Program-made: the position numbers and the translations under genes
In this document: positions 1-7,116 of the stretch, piece after piece
Position numbering within the stretch: position 1 is the first letter of the stretch
How the letters are laid out: each line of letters opens with the position of its first letter
Source: Micromonospora vinacea
Lineage (GTDB): Bacteria; Actinomycetota; Actinomycetes; Mycobacteriales; Micromonosporaceae
Reading direction: 5' to 3'
Length of the DNA stretch: 64,000 nucleotides
Assembly: GCF_015751785.1 (NCBI RefSeq)
Contig: NZ_JADOTY010000001.1
Span: 5,332,001-5,396,000, forward strand
The notes under the pieces: generated by a model
What the model was told of the DNA's origin: nothing
Seen by the model: the letters and a program-made list of their open reading frames with translations, nothing else
The model's database searches: none

Positions 1-368
1 CGTACCCCGGGGTTGCCGGTCAGGTCGCGTACCAGCGCGTCGGCGAGCACGTCGGTGGCCAGGCGGGTCCGGCCCGGACGGCGTCCGGGGTGGCTCAGGG
101 TGCCGCGCAGCACGCCGTCCGGGCCCCGCAGCTCCCGGGCCAGCAGGCGTTGCCCGGGCAGTGCGAACAGCGCTCCGGCGGCGGCCGTGGCCAGGGTGCT
201 CCACGGCGCGGCCATCCGCCACCGGTCGACCAGGTCGGCGCTGAGCAGCACCGCCGTCGGGTCAGCGCCGGGCAGCGCGCCGAGGCTGGCCGCCAACGCC
301 GCCCCGCCGCCGGCCACCAGCAGCAGCGCGATGATCGTCCACAACAGTCGGTGCCCGGCGTTTGTCAC
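1..368 (-). CDS. AmaP-like alkaline-shock membrane anchor protein, C-terminus cut off by window edge
   Basis: This open frame runs off the left end of the window. It starts with GTG at 368, overlapping the TGA stop of the upstream gene by 4 bp (GTGA), so the two are probably translationally coupled. The visible 122 residues show a membrane segment near residues 8-28 (LLWTIIALLLVAGGGAAL), a second hydrophobic stretch near 52-70, and then a soluble part rich in Arg and Leu. This layout fits the AmaP family, which anchors Asp23 proteins at the membrane, and it is the fourth gene of an Asp23-type operon. The family call rests mainly on context. Confidence 0.6.
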   Translation of the reverse strand, partial: MTNAGHRLLWTIIALLLVAGGGAALAASLGALPGADPTAVLLSADLVDRWRMAAPWSTLATAAAGALFALPGQRLLARELRGPDGVLRGTLSHPGRRPGRTRLATDVLADALVRDLTGNPGV

Positions 369-886
369 GCCGGCCGCCGCCGAGGCAACAGCCGCACGTC
401 GATCCGGGCGGGACGGGGTGCGGTCAGGCGGTGCCACTCCTGGTGCACGGCGAACTCGATCTCCGCCCGGGCCGCCGGGTCGCCGGTCGCGCGGACCCGC
501 GGACGCCACTGGCCGCCGCGCCGTCGGACCCGGACCCGGGCACGGCGGACGCCCGGCACGGCGCTGGCGGCATTGGCGAGCCGCCGCTCCACACAGCGCC
601 GGTGCAGGTACCAGCCGTCCCGGTCGTCGGCGCGCAGGCGGACCGGTGTCCAGCGGCGCAACTGGGCCACGAGGATGACCAGGCCCAGCAGGAGCGCTCC
701 GCCGGCCACGGCCTGGACGGTGGGGTCGTCCCACCGGGTGCCGCTCAGCGCGTCGAACCAGCCGGTGGTGTCCAGCGGCGTCGGGCGGTGCGCTGTGAGC
801 AGCAGCGCCTGGACGGCCACCGCCGCTCCGCCAAGAAGCAGAGCGGTGGCCAGCAGCAACGAGGCAACCCGGTTGGCGGCGCGCAT
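365..886 (-). CDS. DUF6286-like membrane protein of the Asp23 operon
   Basis: The 173-residue product has two hydrophobic segments (about residues 8-30 and 57-77) and a basic C-terminal domain with runs such as RARVRVRRRGGQW. Actinomycete Asp23 operons commonly carry a protein with two N-terminal membrane helices and a basic C-terminus at this position. The stop codon overlaps the next GTG start, and the preceding Asp23 gene ends 1 bp upstream, so this is an operon. It probably helps tether Asp23-family proteins to the inner face of the membrane. The exact function is unknown; the name is from memory of the family and was not searched. Confidence 0.6.
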   Translation of the reverse strand: MRAANRVASLLLATALLLGGAAVAVQALLLTAHRPTPLDTTGWFDALSGTRWDDPTVQAVAGGALLLGLVILVAQLRRWTPVRLRADDRDGWYLHRRCVERRLANAASAVPGVRRARVRVRRRGGQWRPRVRATGDPAARAEIEFAVHQEWHRLTAPRPARIDVRLLPRRRPA

Positions 887-887
887 C

Positions 888-1268
888 TCAGCCGTCCTCC
901 GGTGCGGCGGCGCCGGCTCCTGGCCCGTCGACGCCGGGGACGAGCAGGTCGTCCACGGTGACGGTCACCACCGCCACGCTGAGCCCGGTCTGGGTGGTCA
1001 CCCGTTCGGCGACCACCGCCCGGACCGTTTCGGCGATCGTCGGCACGCTGTGCCCGTACCAGGTGATCAGATGCAGGTCGAGTCCGACGGACCGGTCGTC
1101 CAGGCGGACCGCCGCCGGGCGGACGACGGACACGCCCGGTACGAGGCTGGCCGCCTGCACCGCGATCTGTGCGACGTCCGCCGCGTCGCCCCCGCGGCGT
1201 TCCGCACCGGTCGTCCCGGCGGCCAGCCCGGTGCTGGGGTTCGTCCCGGTGGACGGGCGGGTGGTCAT
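888..1268 (-). CDS. Asp23/Gls24 family envelope stress protein
   Basis: The ATG at 1268 gives 126 residues. The core from about residue 28 to 110 has the Asp23 pattern: a helix ending in VPGVSVVRPAAVRL, an alternating strand DDRSVGLDLHLITWYGH, an amphipathic helix with TIAETVRAVVAERV, and a final valine-rich strand. Asp23-like proteins are small cytosolic proteins that collect at the membrane through AmaP and are linked to cell-envelope stress. The start codon overlaps the stop of the preceding small membrane protein (ATGA), so it is co-translated with the rest of the operon. The 20 N-terminal residues before the domain are low complexity. Confidence 0.75.
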   Translation of the reverse strand: MTTRPSTGTNPSTGLAAGTTGAERRGGDAADVAQIAVQAASLVPGVSVVRPAAVRLDDRSVGLDLHLITWYGHSVPTIAETVRAVVAERVTTQTGLSVAVVTVTVDDLLVPGVDGPGAGAAAPEDG

Positions 1269-1456
1269 CGGCGTCGCCGAGCGTCGGCGCGGCGGTCGCC
1301 GAGACCGGTCACCGCGAGGTCGCCGTCGAGCACCCGGACGACCAGCCAGCCGAGCAGGCCGGCGAGCACGGCGAGGGCGGTCACACCGACGCCGGCGAGC
1401 GCCCAGACCGCCACGGCGAGGAACCCGGCGAGGAAGCCGAACTGCTGTCGCGACAT
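1265..1456 (-). CDS. Small DUF2273-like membrane protein, first gene of the Asp23 operon
   Basis: The ATG at 1456 has a clear ribosome-binding site (GGAGGTGA) about 5 bases upstream and gives 63 residues; a longer in-frame start upstream is unlikely. Nearly the whole protein is hydrophobic, with two closely spaced membrane helices, then a basic tail ending RRADARRRR. Small two-helix proteins of this kind (DUF2273) accompany Asp23 and AmaP. It leads the four-gene operon and lies 76 bp from a perfect TGTGA-N6-TCACA site. Confidence 0.65.
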   Translation of the reverse strand: MSRQQFGFLAGFLAVAVWALAGVGVTALAVLAGLLGWLVVRVLDGDLAVTGLGDRRADARRRR

Positions 1457-1531
1457 GGTCACCTCCGGGCCGATCGGGTGCCGGCGGTGCCTGGATACAC
1501 CTGGCGGCCATCCCTGGAACGTCGGCGCTGC

Positions 1532-1547
1532 TGTGATCCCGGTCACA
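1532..1547. promoter_or_regulatory. Perfect CRP/GlxR-type operator
   Basis: The sequence reads TGTGA-TCCCGG-TCACA, a perfect 5-6-5 palindrome identical to the CRP-family consensus half sites. It sits between divergent transcription units, 76 bp from the start of the Asp23 operon and 74 bp from the DUF2726-like gene, so either could be controlled. The regulator gene is not in the window. Confidence 0.55.
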
Positions 1548-1620
1548 CCGCAAGTCGGTGGCCCATGATCGACCACCTAGACTCGGGCTGGCTCGACCGA
1601 CCGGCGGATGGATCAGGCAG

Positions 1621-2496
1621 ATGACGAGCACCGGGAGTGGCGACCGCGGTTGGCTGCGGGCGTTGCCCGCCGAGGCGGGGCGCGACACGCTGCTGAGCCG
1701 CGCCGGCCACCGCGTCCTGTCGGCGCGCCGGCTCACTGATCTGCTCCAGGGCCGCCCACCCGGCGTGACCGGCAGCCAGTGGACCTCGGCCAGCCGCGCC
1801 AGCTTCGACTTCGTGGTCTACACCGCCGACGCCGGCCGTCCGGTCGTCGCCGTACAGATCGGCCCGGTGCCGCCCGCCGCCTCGGCGGAGCAGCGGGTGG
1901 AGCGACTCACGGACGCGGTCAGCGCCGCCGCCGGTCTGCCCGTGCTGCGGATCGGTTCGCCGACGTTGCGGGCCGCCGAGCACGGCCGCCGCCTGGTCGA
2001 GTACGTGATCGACGCGCGCGCCTACGCCGCGGGCGGGGCCACCGCCACCGGGGCAGAACCAGCACTGGTGGGCTTCCGGGACATCCTGGGCCGGCTGCCG
2101 GACGGGCGTACCGGGCCGGTCAACGACCTCGGCGCGCTGACCCGCGCGGCGGCGGTCGAGGCGTACGTGGCCGGGGAGGTGGCCGACCCGATCGTGCGAG
2201 GGCTGCACGTCCGCTGGGTGGACGGGCCCGCGCAGGGGTGGAGTTGGATGCAGGTACGCCCCGACGCCTGCCTCATCGAGCAGGTGTCGGTGACCGAGCA
2301 CCGTTTCTCCTGCGGCATCGACGCGGCCCGGCTGGCCGAGGATCTCGCCACCGTCGCCGTGGGGGAGCGACTGCGGGAGAACGCGGTAGCGGATCTGCTG
2401 CCGCGCGCCGAGTGGACCGCGCAGATCGCCGCGCTGAGCCAGCGCCGCCACGAACTGGTCGGCGGGTTCGCCTTCGACCACCTCTGCGCCGACTGA
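1621..2496 (+). CDS. Uncharacterised protein with a DUF2726-like segment
   Basis: ATG at 1621 gives 291 residues; an in-frame start at 1558 is possible but adds a basic, poorly structured leader. The N-terminal third contains SRASFDFVVYTADAGRP followed by VVAVQIG and a helix leading to AAGLPVLRIG. This resembles DUF2726 proteins, whose fold is related to restriction endonucleases (a strand, then a hydrophobic strand, then a helix before a second strand). The usual acidic and Lys active-site residues are not clearly present, so catalysis is doubtful. The C-terminal part is acidic and matches nothing I recognise. It is a single gene, divergent from the Asp23 operon and sharing its CRP-type site. 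Confidence 0.5.
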   Translation: MTSTGSGDRGWLRALPAEAGRDTLLSRAGHRVLSARRLTDLLQGRPPGVTGSQWTSASRASFDFVVYTADAGRPVVAVQIGPVPPAASAEQRVERLTDAVSAAAGLPVLRIGSPTLRAAEHGRRLVEYVIDARAYAAGGATATGAEPALVGFRDILGRLPDGRTGPVNDLGALTRAAAVEAYVAGEVADPIVRGLHVRWVDGPAQGWSWMQVRPDACLIEQVSVTEHRFSCGIDAARLAEDLATVAVGERLRENAVADLLPRAEWTAQIAALSQRRHELVGGFAFDHLCAD

Positions 2497-2792
2497 CCGG
2501 CGCCCGTTTCACCTGCTGATCCCTGCTCCGCACCGGCTCCGTGTCGGGTCGCGGCAATTTCCTGTGCGTCTGTTGAACCTTCCCGGCCGCCGCCCCGTAC
2601 TCCTGCGCGAATGAACAGGATCTCCCCATCCGCGTTCCACCGGGCGCGGGAGACGGTGCGGAAAGGGCATCGTCGGCCATCGACGCATTACCGGGTAGGT
2701 CACGGCGGGTCACCGCCGGGGCGTGCCACCTCACATCCGTCGGTCCGCCGAGGGCAGAAATCCACTACCGGATCGAGAAGGAGAGCAATTCG
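2497..2792. other. Intergenic region, probable promoter of the secreted protein
   Basis: No gene is supported here. The segment is less GC-rich than its surroundings near 2555-2620 and ends with a good ribosome-binding site (GAAGGAGA) about 10 bases before the ATG at 2793. No terminator-quality hairpin or known riboswitch was seen. Confidence 0.4.
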
Positions 2793-4067
2793 ATGCGCAG
2801 GTCCACTCGGGCGCGCCGGCCTTCCGGCAACGCGCGGAGCAAGCGTCTGCTGGCAGTTGTCGGCACGCTCGCGGTCTTCGGCGGAGTTGTCGCCGTGACT
2901 CAGATTTCGTCGGCCCAGGACCGGCGGACAAATAAGCCACGTCCGGCTTCCGGGCAGTGCGTGGAGCCGAGCCCGGGCGCGACCGCGCCGACCGGTGGCG
3001 GTTCGACCAGCCGGACGTGGCAGAACGGTCGGTGGGTGCGTAATCACTGGGGTGACGGACAGCAGTCGGTCCCCGAGTGCGAGGACGGCAAGGACGGCAC
3101 CGTGGGCACCGGCACGGCCATCGCCTGTCCGGACGTGGCGGCCAAGCTGCCGCAGGTGCCGGACCGGGCGCGGGCCGAGGTGGACCGCAACCTCGCCCAG
3201 TTGCAGACCCAGATCGCCGAGGCGGACCGCCGGCTCGCCGCCGAGGGCAACAAGGGTGAGGCGTTCATCCGCAACGCGATCCTCCAGCCGTTGGCCGGCA
3301 AGCGCCGCGCCGTGCTGGACCGGATCACGACCGCCATCGACCGGGCCGGACCCCGGCCGCAGGGCCTCGCGCAGCTCGCCGAGTGCCAGGTGCAGCCCAC
3401 CACCCCCGGTGGCGGCAACAACGGCGGCGGCAGCACGCCCACCACCACCCCCGGTGGCGGCAACAACGGCGGTGGGAACAACGGCGGTGGGAACAACGGT
3501 GGTGGCACCGAGCCCGGCGCCGGGCTCGGCGTGCTCGCCAACGACTGCGACGAGAGTCGGCTGCAGCCGCACGACGGTTTCCAGAACGGCAACCGCTGCG
3601 TGAGCACCGAGTTCGGTGAGGTCGGCGCGGCGGCCAACAACCCGTCGCTGCTGATCACCCAGTTCCCCGACCAGGTCGGCCAGAACCAGCCCTTCACCCT
3701 GCGGGTCAGCACCCGCAACCTGGTCCGGGACCGCTTCCTGGCCGCCGGTCAGGGTGGCTACTACGTGGAGAGCTCGCTGCTCAACGACCAGGGCCTGGTC
3801 CGCGGTCACTTCCACACCGCCTGCCGCATGCTGGACAGCCTGACCGCTCCGCCGGAGCCGCAGGAGGTGCCGGCGTTCTTCGTCGCGACCGAGGACGGCC
3901 GCGGTGGCGCCCAGCCCGACGAGGTGACGATCCAGATTCCGGGCCTGCCGGAGTCGGGTACCGCCCAGTGCTCCGTCTGGGCCGGTGACGGCTCGCACCG
4001 CCTGCCGATGATGGAGCGGGCCAACCAGACCCCCGCCTTCGACTCGGTGCGCATCGACGTCAACTGA
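2793..4067 (+). CDS. Secreted protein with an Asn/Gly-rich linker
   Basis: The 424-residue product begins with a basic N-terminus and a hydrophobic signal or anchor segment at about residues 18-36 (LLAVVGTLAVFGGVVAV). A first extracellular domain spans about 40-200. A low-complexity linker at about 204-245 has repeated GGGNNGGGN and TTPGGG units. A C-terminal domain of about 175 residues contains GHFHTACRML and four cysteines that could form disulfides. I do not recognise either domain. The ATG follows a good GAAGGAGA site. A strong hairpin follows the stop codon. It is probably cell-envelope associated or released. Confidence 0.6.
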   Translation: MRRSTRARRPSGNARSKRLLAVVGTLAVFGGVVAVTQISSAQDRRTNKPRPASGQCVEPSPGATAPTGGGSTSRTWQNGRWVRNHWGDGQQSVPECEDGKDGTVGTGTAIACPDVAAKLPQVPDRARAEVDRNLAQLQTQIAEADRRLAAEGNKGEAFIRNAILQPLAGKRRAVLDRITTAIDRAGPRPQGLAQLAECQVQPTTPGGGNNGGGSTPTTTPGGGNNGGGNNGGGNNGGGTEPGAGLGVLANDCDESRLQPHDGFQNGNRCVSTEFGEVGAAANNPSLLITQFPDQVGQNQPFTLRVSTRNLVRDRFLAAGQGGYYVESSLLNDQGLVRGHFHTACRMLDSLTAPPEPQEVPAFFVATEDGRGGAQPDEVTIQIPGLPESGTAQCSVWAGDGSHRLPMMERANQTPAFDSVRIDVN

Positions 4068-4080
4068 GCTGACGTACCAA

Positions 4081-4126
4081 CGGCGGCCGGCCACCCGGGG
4101 CGACGACCCGGGGTGGCCGGCCGCCG
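4081..4126. terminator. Terminator hairpin after the secreted-protein gene
   Basis: A near-perfect stem of about 18 bp (4081-4098 with 4107-4126, one bulged G) starts 13 bases after the stop at 4067. No T-run follows, as is usual in these GC-rich genomes. Confidence 0.7.
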
Positions 4127-4150
4127 CTCGCAACAGGTGCCCGGACAGAG

Positions 4151-4184
4151 GACGGGGCCCCGCCGTTTCCGGTGGGGCCCCGTC
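4151..4184. terminator. Terminator hairpin after lsr2
   Basis: A 15-bp stem (4151-4165 with 4170-4184, one G-T pair) with a TTTC loop lies 11 bases beyond the lsr2 stop. Together with the hairpin at 4081 it separates two convergent genes. Confidence 0.7.
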
Positions 4185-4195
4185 GTCGACTCGGG

Positions 4196-4543
4196 TCAGC
4201 GGCTCTTGTACGCCTCGACGACCTCGACCGGGATCCGACCCCGCTCGGAAATCTTGTAGCCGTTCTTGACGGCCCATTCCCGGATGGCCCGGTTCTGCTC
4301 CCGATCCATTCCCGCGCCGGCGGGTCGCCCCGGCCGTCGGACCGAACGGGCACTCTCCACCGGACCGCGCCCGATCCGCCGACCCGCATTGATGTACGGA
4401 TCGAGCGCCTTGCGCAGGACGCCGGCATTCTCGTCGGAGACATCGATCGTGTAGGCCACGCCGTCGAGACTGAACTCAACCGTCCGGTCGGCCTTCCCAC
4501 CGTCGAGGTCGTCGGTCAGGACCGTGATTACTTTTCTCGCCAT
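4196..4543 (-). CDS. lsr2: Lsr2 nucleoid-associated protein
   Basis: The 115-residue product starts MARKVITVLTDDLDGG and continues with FSLDGVAYTIDVS, the Lsr2 N-terminal dimerisation domain. The C-terminal DNA-binding domain (about residues 75-113) contains IREWAVKNGYKISERGRIP, with the RGR element that inserts into the minor groove of AT-rich DNA. Lsr2 is the H-NS-like xenogeneic silencer of actinobacteria. The length is typical. It is transcribed alone and is preceded by a comparatively AT-rich upstream region (4544-4690), where autoregulation is plausible. Confidence 0.95.
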   Translation of the reverse strand: MARKVITVLTDDLDGGKADRTVEFSLDGVAYTIDVSDENAGVLRKALDPYINAGRRIGRGPVESARSVRRPGRPAGAGMDREQNRAIREWAVKNGYKISERGRIPVEVVEAYKSR

Positions 4544-4690
4544 TGCCGATTACTCCCTGTGTGCGGCGGGATGTGTCCAAAGTCTGACCTATCACCCCGG
4601 TAATCCGCAACAATATGCCTTCCATTCATTCGGCGCGTCGCGATTCCGTTACCCAGCAAAACCGTGAATCGGTCCGGTGACGAAGCTTCA

Positions 4691-5329
4691 TTACCCGAGG
4701 ATGCCGCTGTGACCGGCGACGGCGGCCGCCTCGGCCCGGTTCGAGACCCGCAACTTGCGCAGCAACGCGGCGGTCATCCGTTTCACCGTCCGTTCCGAGA
4801 CGTGCAGTTCTTCGGCGATGTCGACGGTGCTGCGGCCGGTGGCGATCGCCCGCAGCAGCCGCCGTTCCTCGCCATCCAGATCGACGGGCGCGAAGCGGGT
4901 GGGCCGCAGCATGGTGCGCAGGAGTTCGGCCGGCAGCACCGCCCAGCCGTCGAGGATGGCCAGCAGCGGTGGCAGCAACTCCTCCGGTTCGCTGGTCTTG
5001 GGCAGGAACCCCTCGGCGCCGGCCCGCAGCGCGTCCACCGCCGGCCCGGGGTCGGTGGAACCGGACATCGCGACCACCCGTACCCGTGGGGTGGTCCGTC
5101 GGATCGCGGCCACCGCCCGGACGCCGCCGGGCGGCGGCATGTGCAGGTCGACAAGGGCCAGGTCGGGGCAGCAGTTGCTGACCAGCGCCGCCGCCGCGGC
5201 GGCGTCACCGGTCGAGGCGACCACCTCGACGCGGCCGTTGGTGGTGATCGGAAGCAGCAACTCCAGGCCGCGGACGAAGAGTGGGTGATCGTCCACGACG
5301 ACGAGTCGCAAGGTGGAGGCTCCCGGCAT
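4691..5329 (-). CDS. NarL/LuxR-family response regulator
   Basis: ATG at 5329 gives 212 residues. The receiver domain starts LRLVVVDDHPLFVRGL and has its phosphoacceptor Asp at about residue 61 (LALVDLHMPPPGG) and the conserved Lys in FLPKTSEPEE. The C-terminal helix-turn-helix (about 150-205) reads VDIAEELHVSERTVKRMTAALL. The recognition helix has KRM where most family members have K-T/N-H, a small deviation. It lies 65 bp from a divergent histidine kinase, its likely partner. A longer frame upstream overlaps the kinase gene and was not used. Confidence 0.85.
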   Translation of the reverse strand: MPGASTLRLVVVDDHPLFVRGLELLLPITTNGRVEVVASTGDAAAAAALVSNCCPDLALVDLHMPPPGGVRAVAAIRRTTPRVRVVAMSGSTDPGPAVDALRAGAEGFLPKTSEPEELLPPLLAILDGWAVLPAELLRTMLRPTRFAPVDLDGEERRLLRAIATGRSTVDIAEELHVSERTVKRMTAALLRKLRVSNRAEAAAVAGHSGILG

Positions 5330-5394
5330 GTCTGCGCCGTTCCCCAGCGGGTACCGATCATGCGGGTTCGCACCATACGAGAGGAGTCGGGTGG

Positions 5395-6126
5395 ATGCGC
5401 GTACGGCACGGTTTGCGGGACCTGCTGCGAGGGTTGCGCCCCATCGAGCCGACACCCGACGTGAGTCGCCCCCCGGCGGCCGATTCGGAGTTGCTGCTGC
5501 GCGTGTTGTGCCACGAGTTCCGGACGCCGATCAGCACCCTGACCTCGCTGACCCGCGCGCTGGCCGACGAGCGCCGCGAGCTGACCAGCGACGACCGGCG
5601 GGCGATCAGTGAGCTGGCCCGCGACCAGGCCGCCCACCTGCAGAGCCTGCTGCGCGACGCGACCGCCAGCACCGGCGTCCTGACGCTGGCCCCGCAGCCG
5701 GAGCCGGCCGTCGCGTTGGCGGGCATTCTGCGGGAGGCCGCCGCGCTGGTGCCGGCCGGCCGACGGCGGGCGCGGGCCACCCGGCGGGCGGCCTCCTGGC
5801 CGGTGCCGGCCGGACGCACTCGACAGGTCCTGGTCAACCTGGTGCAGAACGCGTTGCGGCACGGGCCACCGGACGGACAGGTCGGGCTCTATGCCACAGT
5901 GCGCGGCCCCGGCCTGAGCATCCTGGTCACCGACGAGGGTCGGGTCGACGACGCGTTGCTGGTGGCGCTGCGGCGTCCGGCGCCGGCGGTCGGGATGTCC
6001 GGGCTGGGCCTGTGGATCGCCCGGCAGCTCGTCGCGACGGACGGGGGAGCGTTGCGGGCGCACCGGCTACGGCCGCGCGGCGTGGCGCTGGAGGTGCTGC
6101 TGCCGATGGCCCGCCCGCTGCGCTGA
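5395..6126 (+). CDS. Cytosolic HisKA-type histidine kinase
   Basis: ATG at 5395 follows a GAGAGGAG site and gives 243 residues. The H-box is LCHEFRTPISTL with His at about residue 40. The ATP-binding domain has a good N-box (NLVQNALRHG) and a G2 box (GLGLWIARQL). The G1 region reads TDEGR rather than D-x-G-x-G, slightly degenerate. There is no membrane segment or sensor domain, so it senses a cytosolic signal or a partner. It is divergent from a NarL-type regulator. Classical HisKA kinases usually partner OmpR-type regulators, so this pairing is unusual. Confidence 0.8.
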   Translation: MRVRHGLRDLLRGLRPIEPTPDVSRPPAADSELLLRVLCHEFRTPISTLTSLTRALADERRELTSDDRRAISELARDQAAHLQSLLRDATASTGVLTLAPQPEPAVALAGILREAAALVPAGRRRARATRRAASWPVPAGRTRQVLVNLVQNALRHGPPDGQVGLYATVRGPGLSILVTDEGRVDDALLVALRRPAPAVGMSGLGLWIARQLVATDGGALRAHRLRPRGVALEVLLPMARPLR

Positions 6127-6209
6127 CCCGGCCGGGACATCGGTTGGCCCGCTCGGGTCACCGGGGCGGGAACGGCCTCGCTACCTGTTTCTGGTACCGA
6201 GGAGGTTGG

Positions 6210-7040
6210 ATGTTCAGCCACGTCAAGGATCTGCAGTTCGAGGCCAAGCCGGACGGCCCGGACGCGGCGTTCGCCCGCCGGTTGCAGGAGGTGCTGGGCG
6301 GCAAGTGGGGCGAGATGACCGTCGCCAACCAGTATCTCTTCCAGGGGTGGAACTGCCGGCTGCCCGGCAAGTACAAGGACCTGCTGCTCGACGTCGGCAC
6401 GGAGGAGATGGGCCACGTCGAGATGATCGTCACGATGATCACCCGGCTGTTGGACAGCGCGCCGCTGTCGCTGACCGAGGGGATCGCGGAGGACCCCGGA
6501 GGCGCCGCGACCTACGCCGGTGAGAACCCGGCGCACTTCATCCACGGCGGGGGTGGGGCCCTGCCCACCGACTCCAACGGGGTGCCCTGGAACGGCGCGT
6601 TCATCACCGCCAGCGGCAACCTGTTGGCCGACTTCCAGCTCAACGTCACCGCCGAGGCGCAGGGTCGGCTCCAGGTGGCCCGGTTGTTCCACATGACCGA
6701 CGACCCGGGCGTCAAGCAGATGCTGCGCTTCCTGCTGGCCCGCGACACGATGCACCAGAACATGTGGCTGGCGGCGATCGAGCAGCTCAAGGAGGACGGG
6801 CTGGAGGAGATGCCGGTGCCGGAGGCGTTCCCGGACTCGGGCGAGTTCACCGAGGAGTACAGCTACACCTACCTGGGTTTCTCCTCGGGCACCGACGCCG
6901 CCCAGGGGCGCTGGGCCTCCGGGCCCTCACCCGACGGCAAGGGCGAGTTCCGGTACGACGACAACCCGCGGGCGAACGCGCCGGAACCGGTGTTGCCCCC
7001 GGGTGACCCGCGCCTCTACGGCACCAACCCAGTGGTCTAG
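6210..7040 (+). CDS. Manganese catalase
   Basis: ATG at 6210 follows a GAGGAGG site and gives 276 residues. The ferritin-like four-helix bundle carries the dimanganese ligands: Glu in GGKWGEMTVANQY (about 36), Glu and His in TEEMGHVEM (about 66-70), and in the second half Glu of TAEAQGR and the DTMHQNMW helix. The enzyme splits hydrogen peroxide to water and oxygen without heme. The C-terminal tail has DPRLYGTNP, typical of the family. It is followed 76 bp later by lon. A Mn-responsive transporter gene lies elsewhere in the window (43969). Confidence 0.92.
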   Translation: MFSHVKDLQFEAKPDGPDAAFARRLQEVLGGKWGEMTVANQYLFQGWNCRLPGKYKDLLLDVGTEEMGHVEMIVTMITRLLDSAPLSLTEGIAEDPGGAATYAGENPAHFIHGGGGALPTDSNGVPWNGAFITASGNLLADFQLNVTAEAQGRLQVARLFHMTDDPGVKQMLRFLLARDTMHQNMWLAAIEQLKEDGLEEMPVPEAFPDSGEFTEEYSYTYLGFSSGTDAAQGRWASGPSPDGKGEFRYDDNPRANAPEPVLPPGDPRLYGTNPVV

Positions 7041-7073
7041 GTCACAGGCCGGAACAAGGGGAACGCTTTGTTA

Positions 7074-7094
7074 CTTGAGTGAGACACGCTCAAC
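7074..7094. promoter_or_regulatory. HAIR element (HspR operator) upstream of lon
   Basis: The sequence reads CTTGAGT, a 7-base spacer, then GCTCAAC. The HspR-associated inverted repeat consensus is CTTGAGT-N7-ACTCAAG; the left half matches 7 of 7 and the right half 5 of 7, with exact spacing. A further ACTCAA lies at 7093-7098. It ends 22 bp before the lon start. HspR represses lon in Streptomyces, so the position is consistent with heat or misfolding control. Confidence 0.8.
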
Positions 7095-7116
7095 TCAACG
7101 CGATAGCAGGTGTTCG

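Noticed and set aside
90..1568. A long plus-strand open frame over the Asp23 operon
   Set aside because: It is a shadow in GC-rich DNA; the minus-strand genes overlap by 4 bp, have good ribosome sites and recognisable family features.
3409..3530. Tandem repeat as a mobile or phase-variable element
   Set aside because: It is an in-frame Asn/Gly linker within a secreted protein; it can vary in length but shows no sign of mobility.
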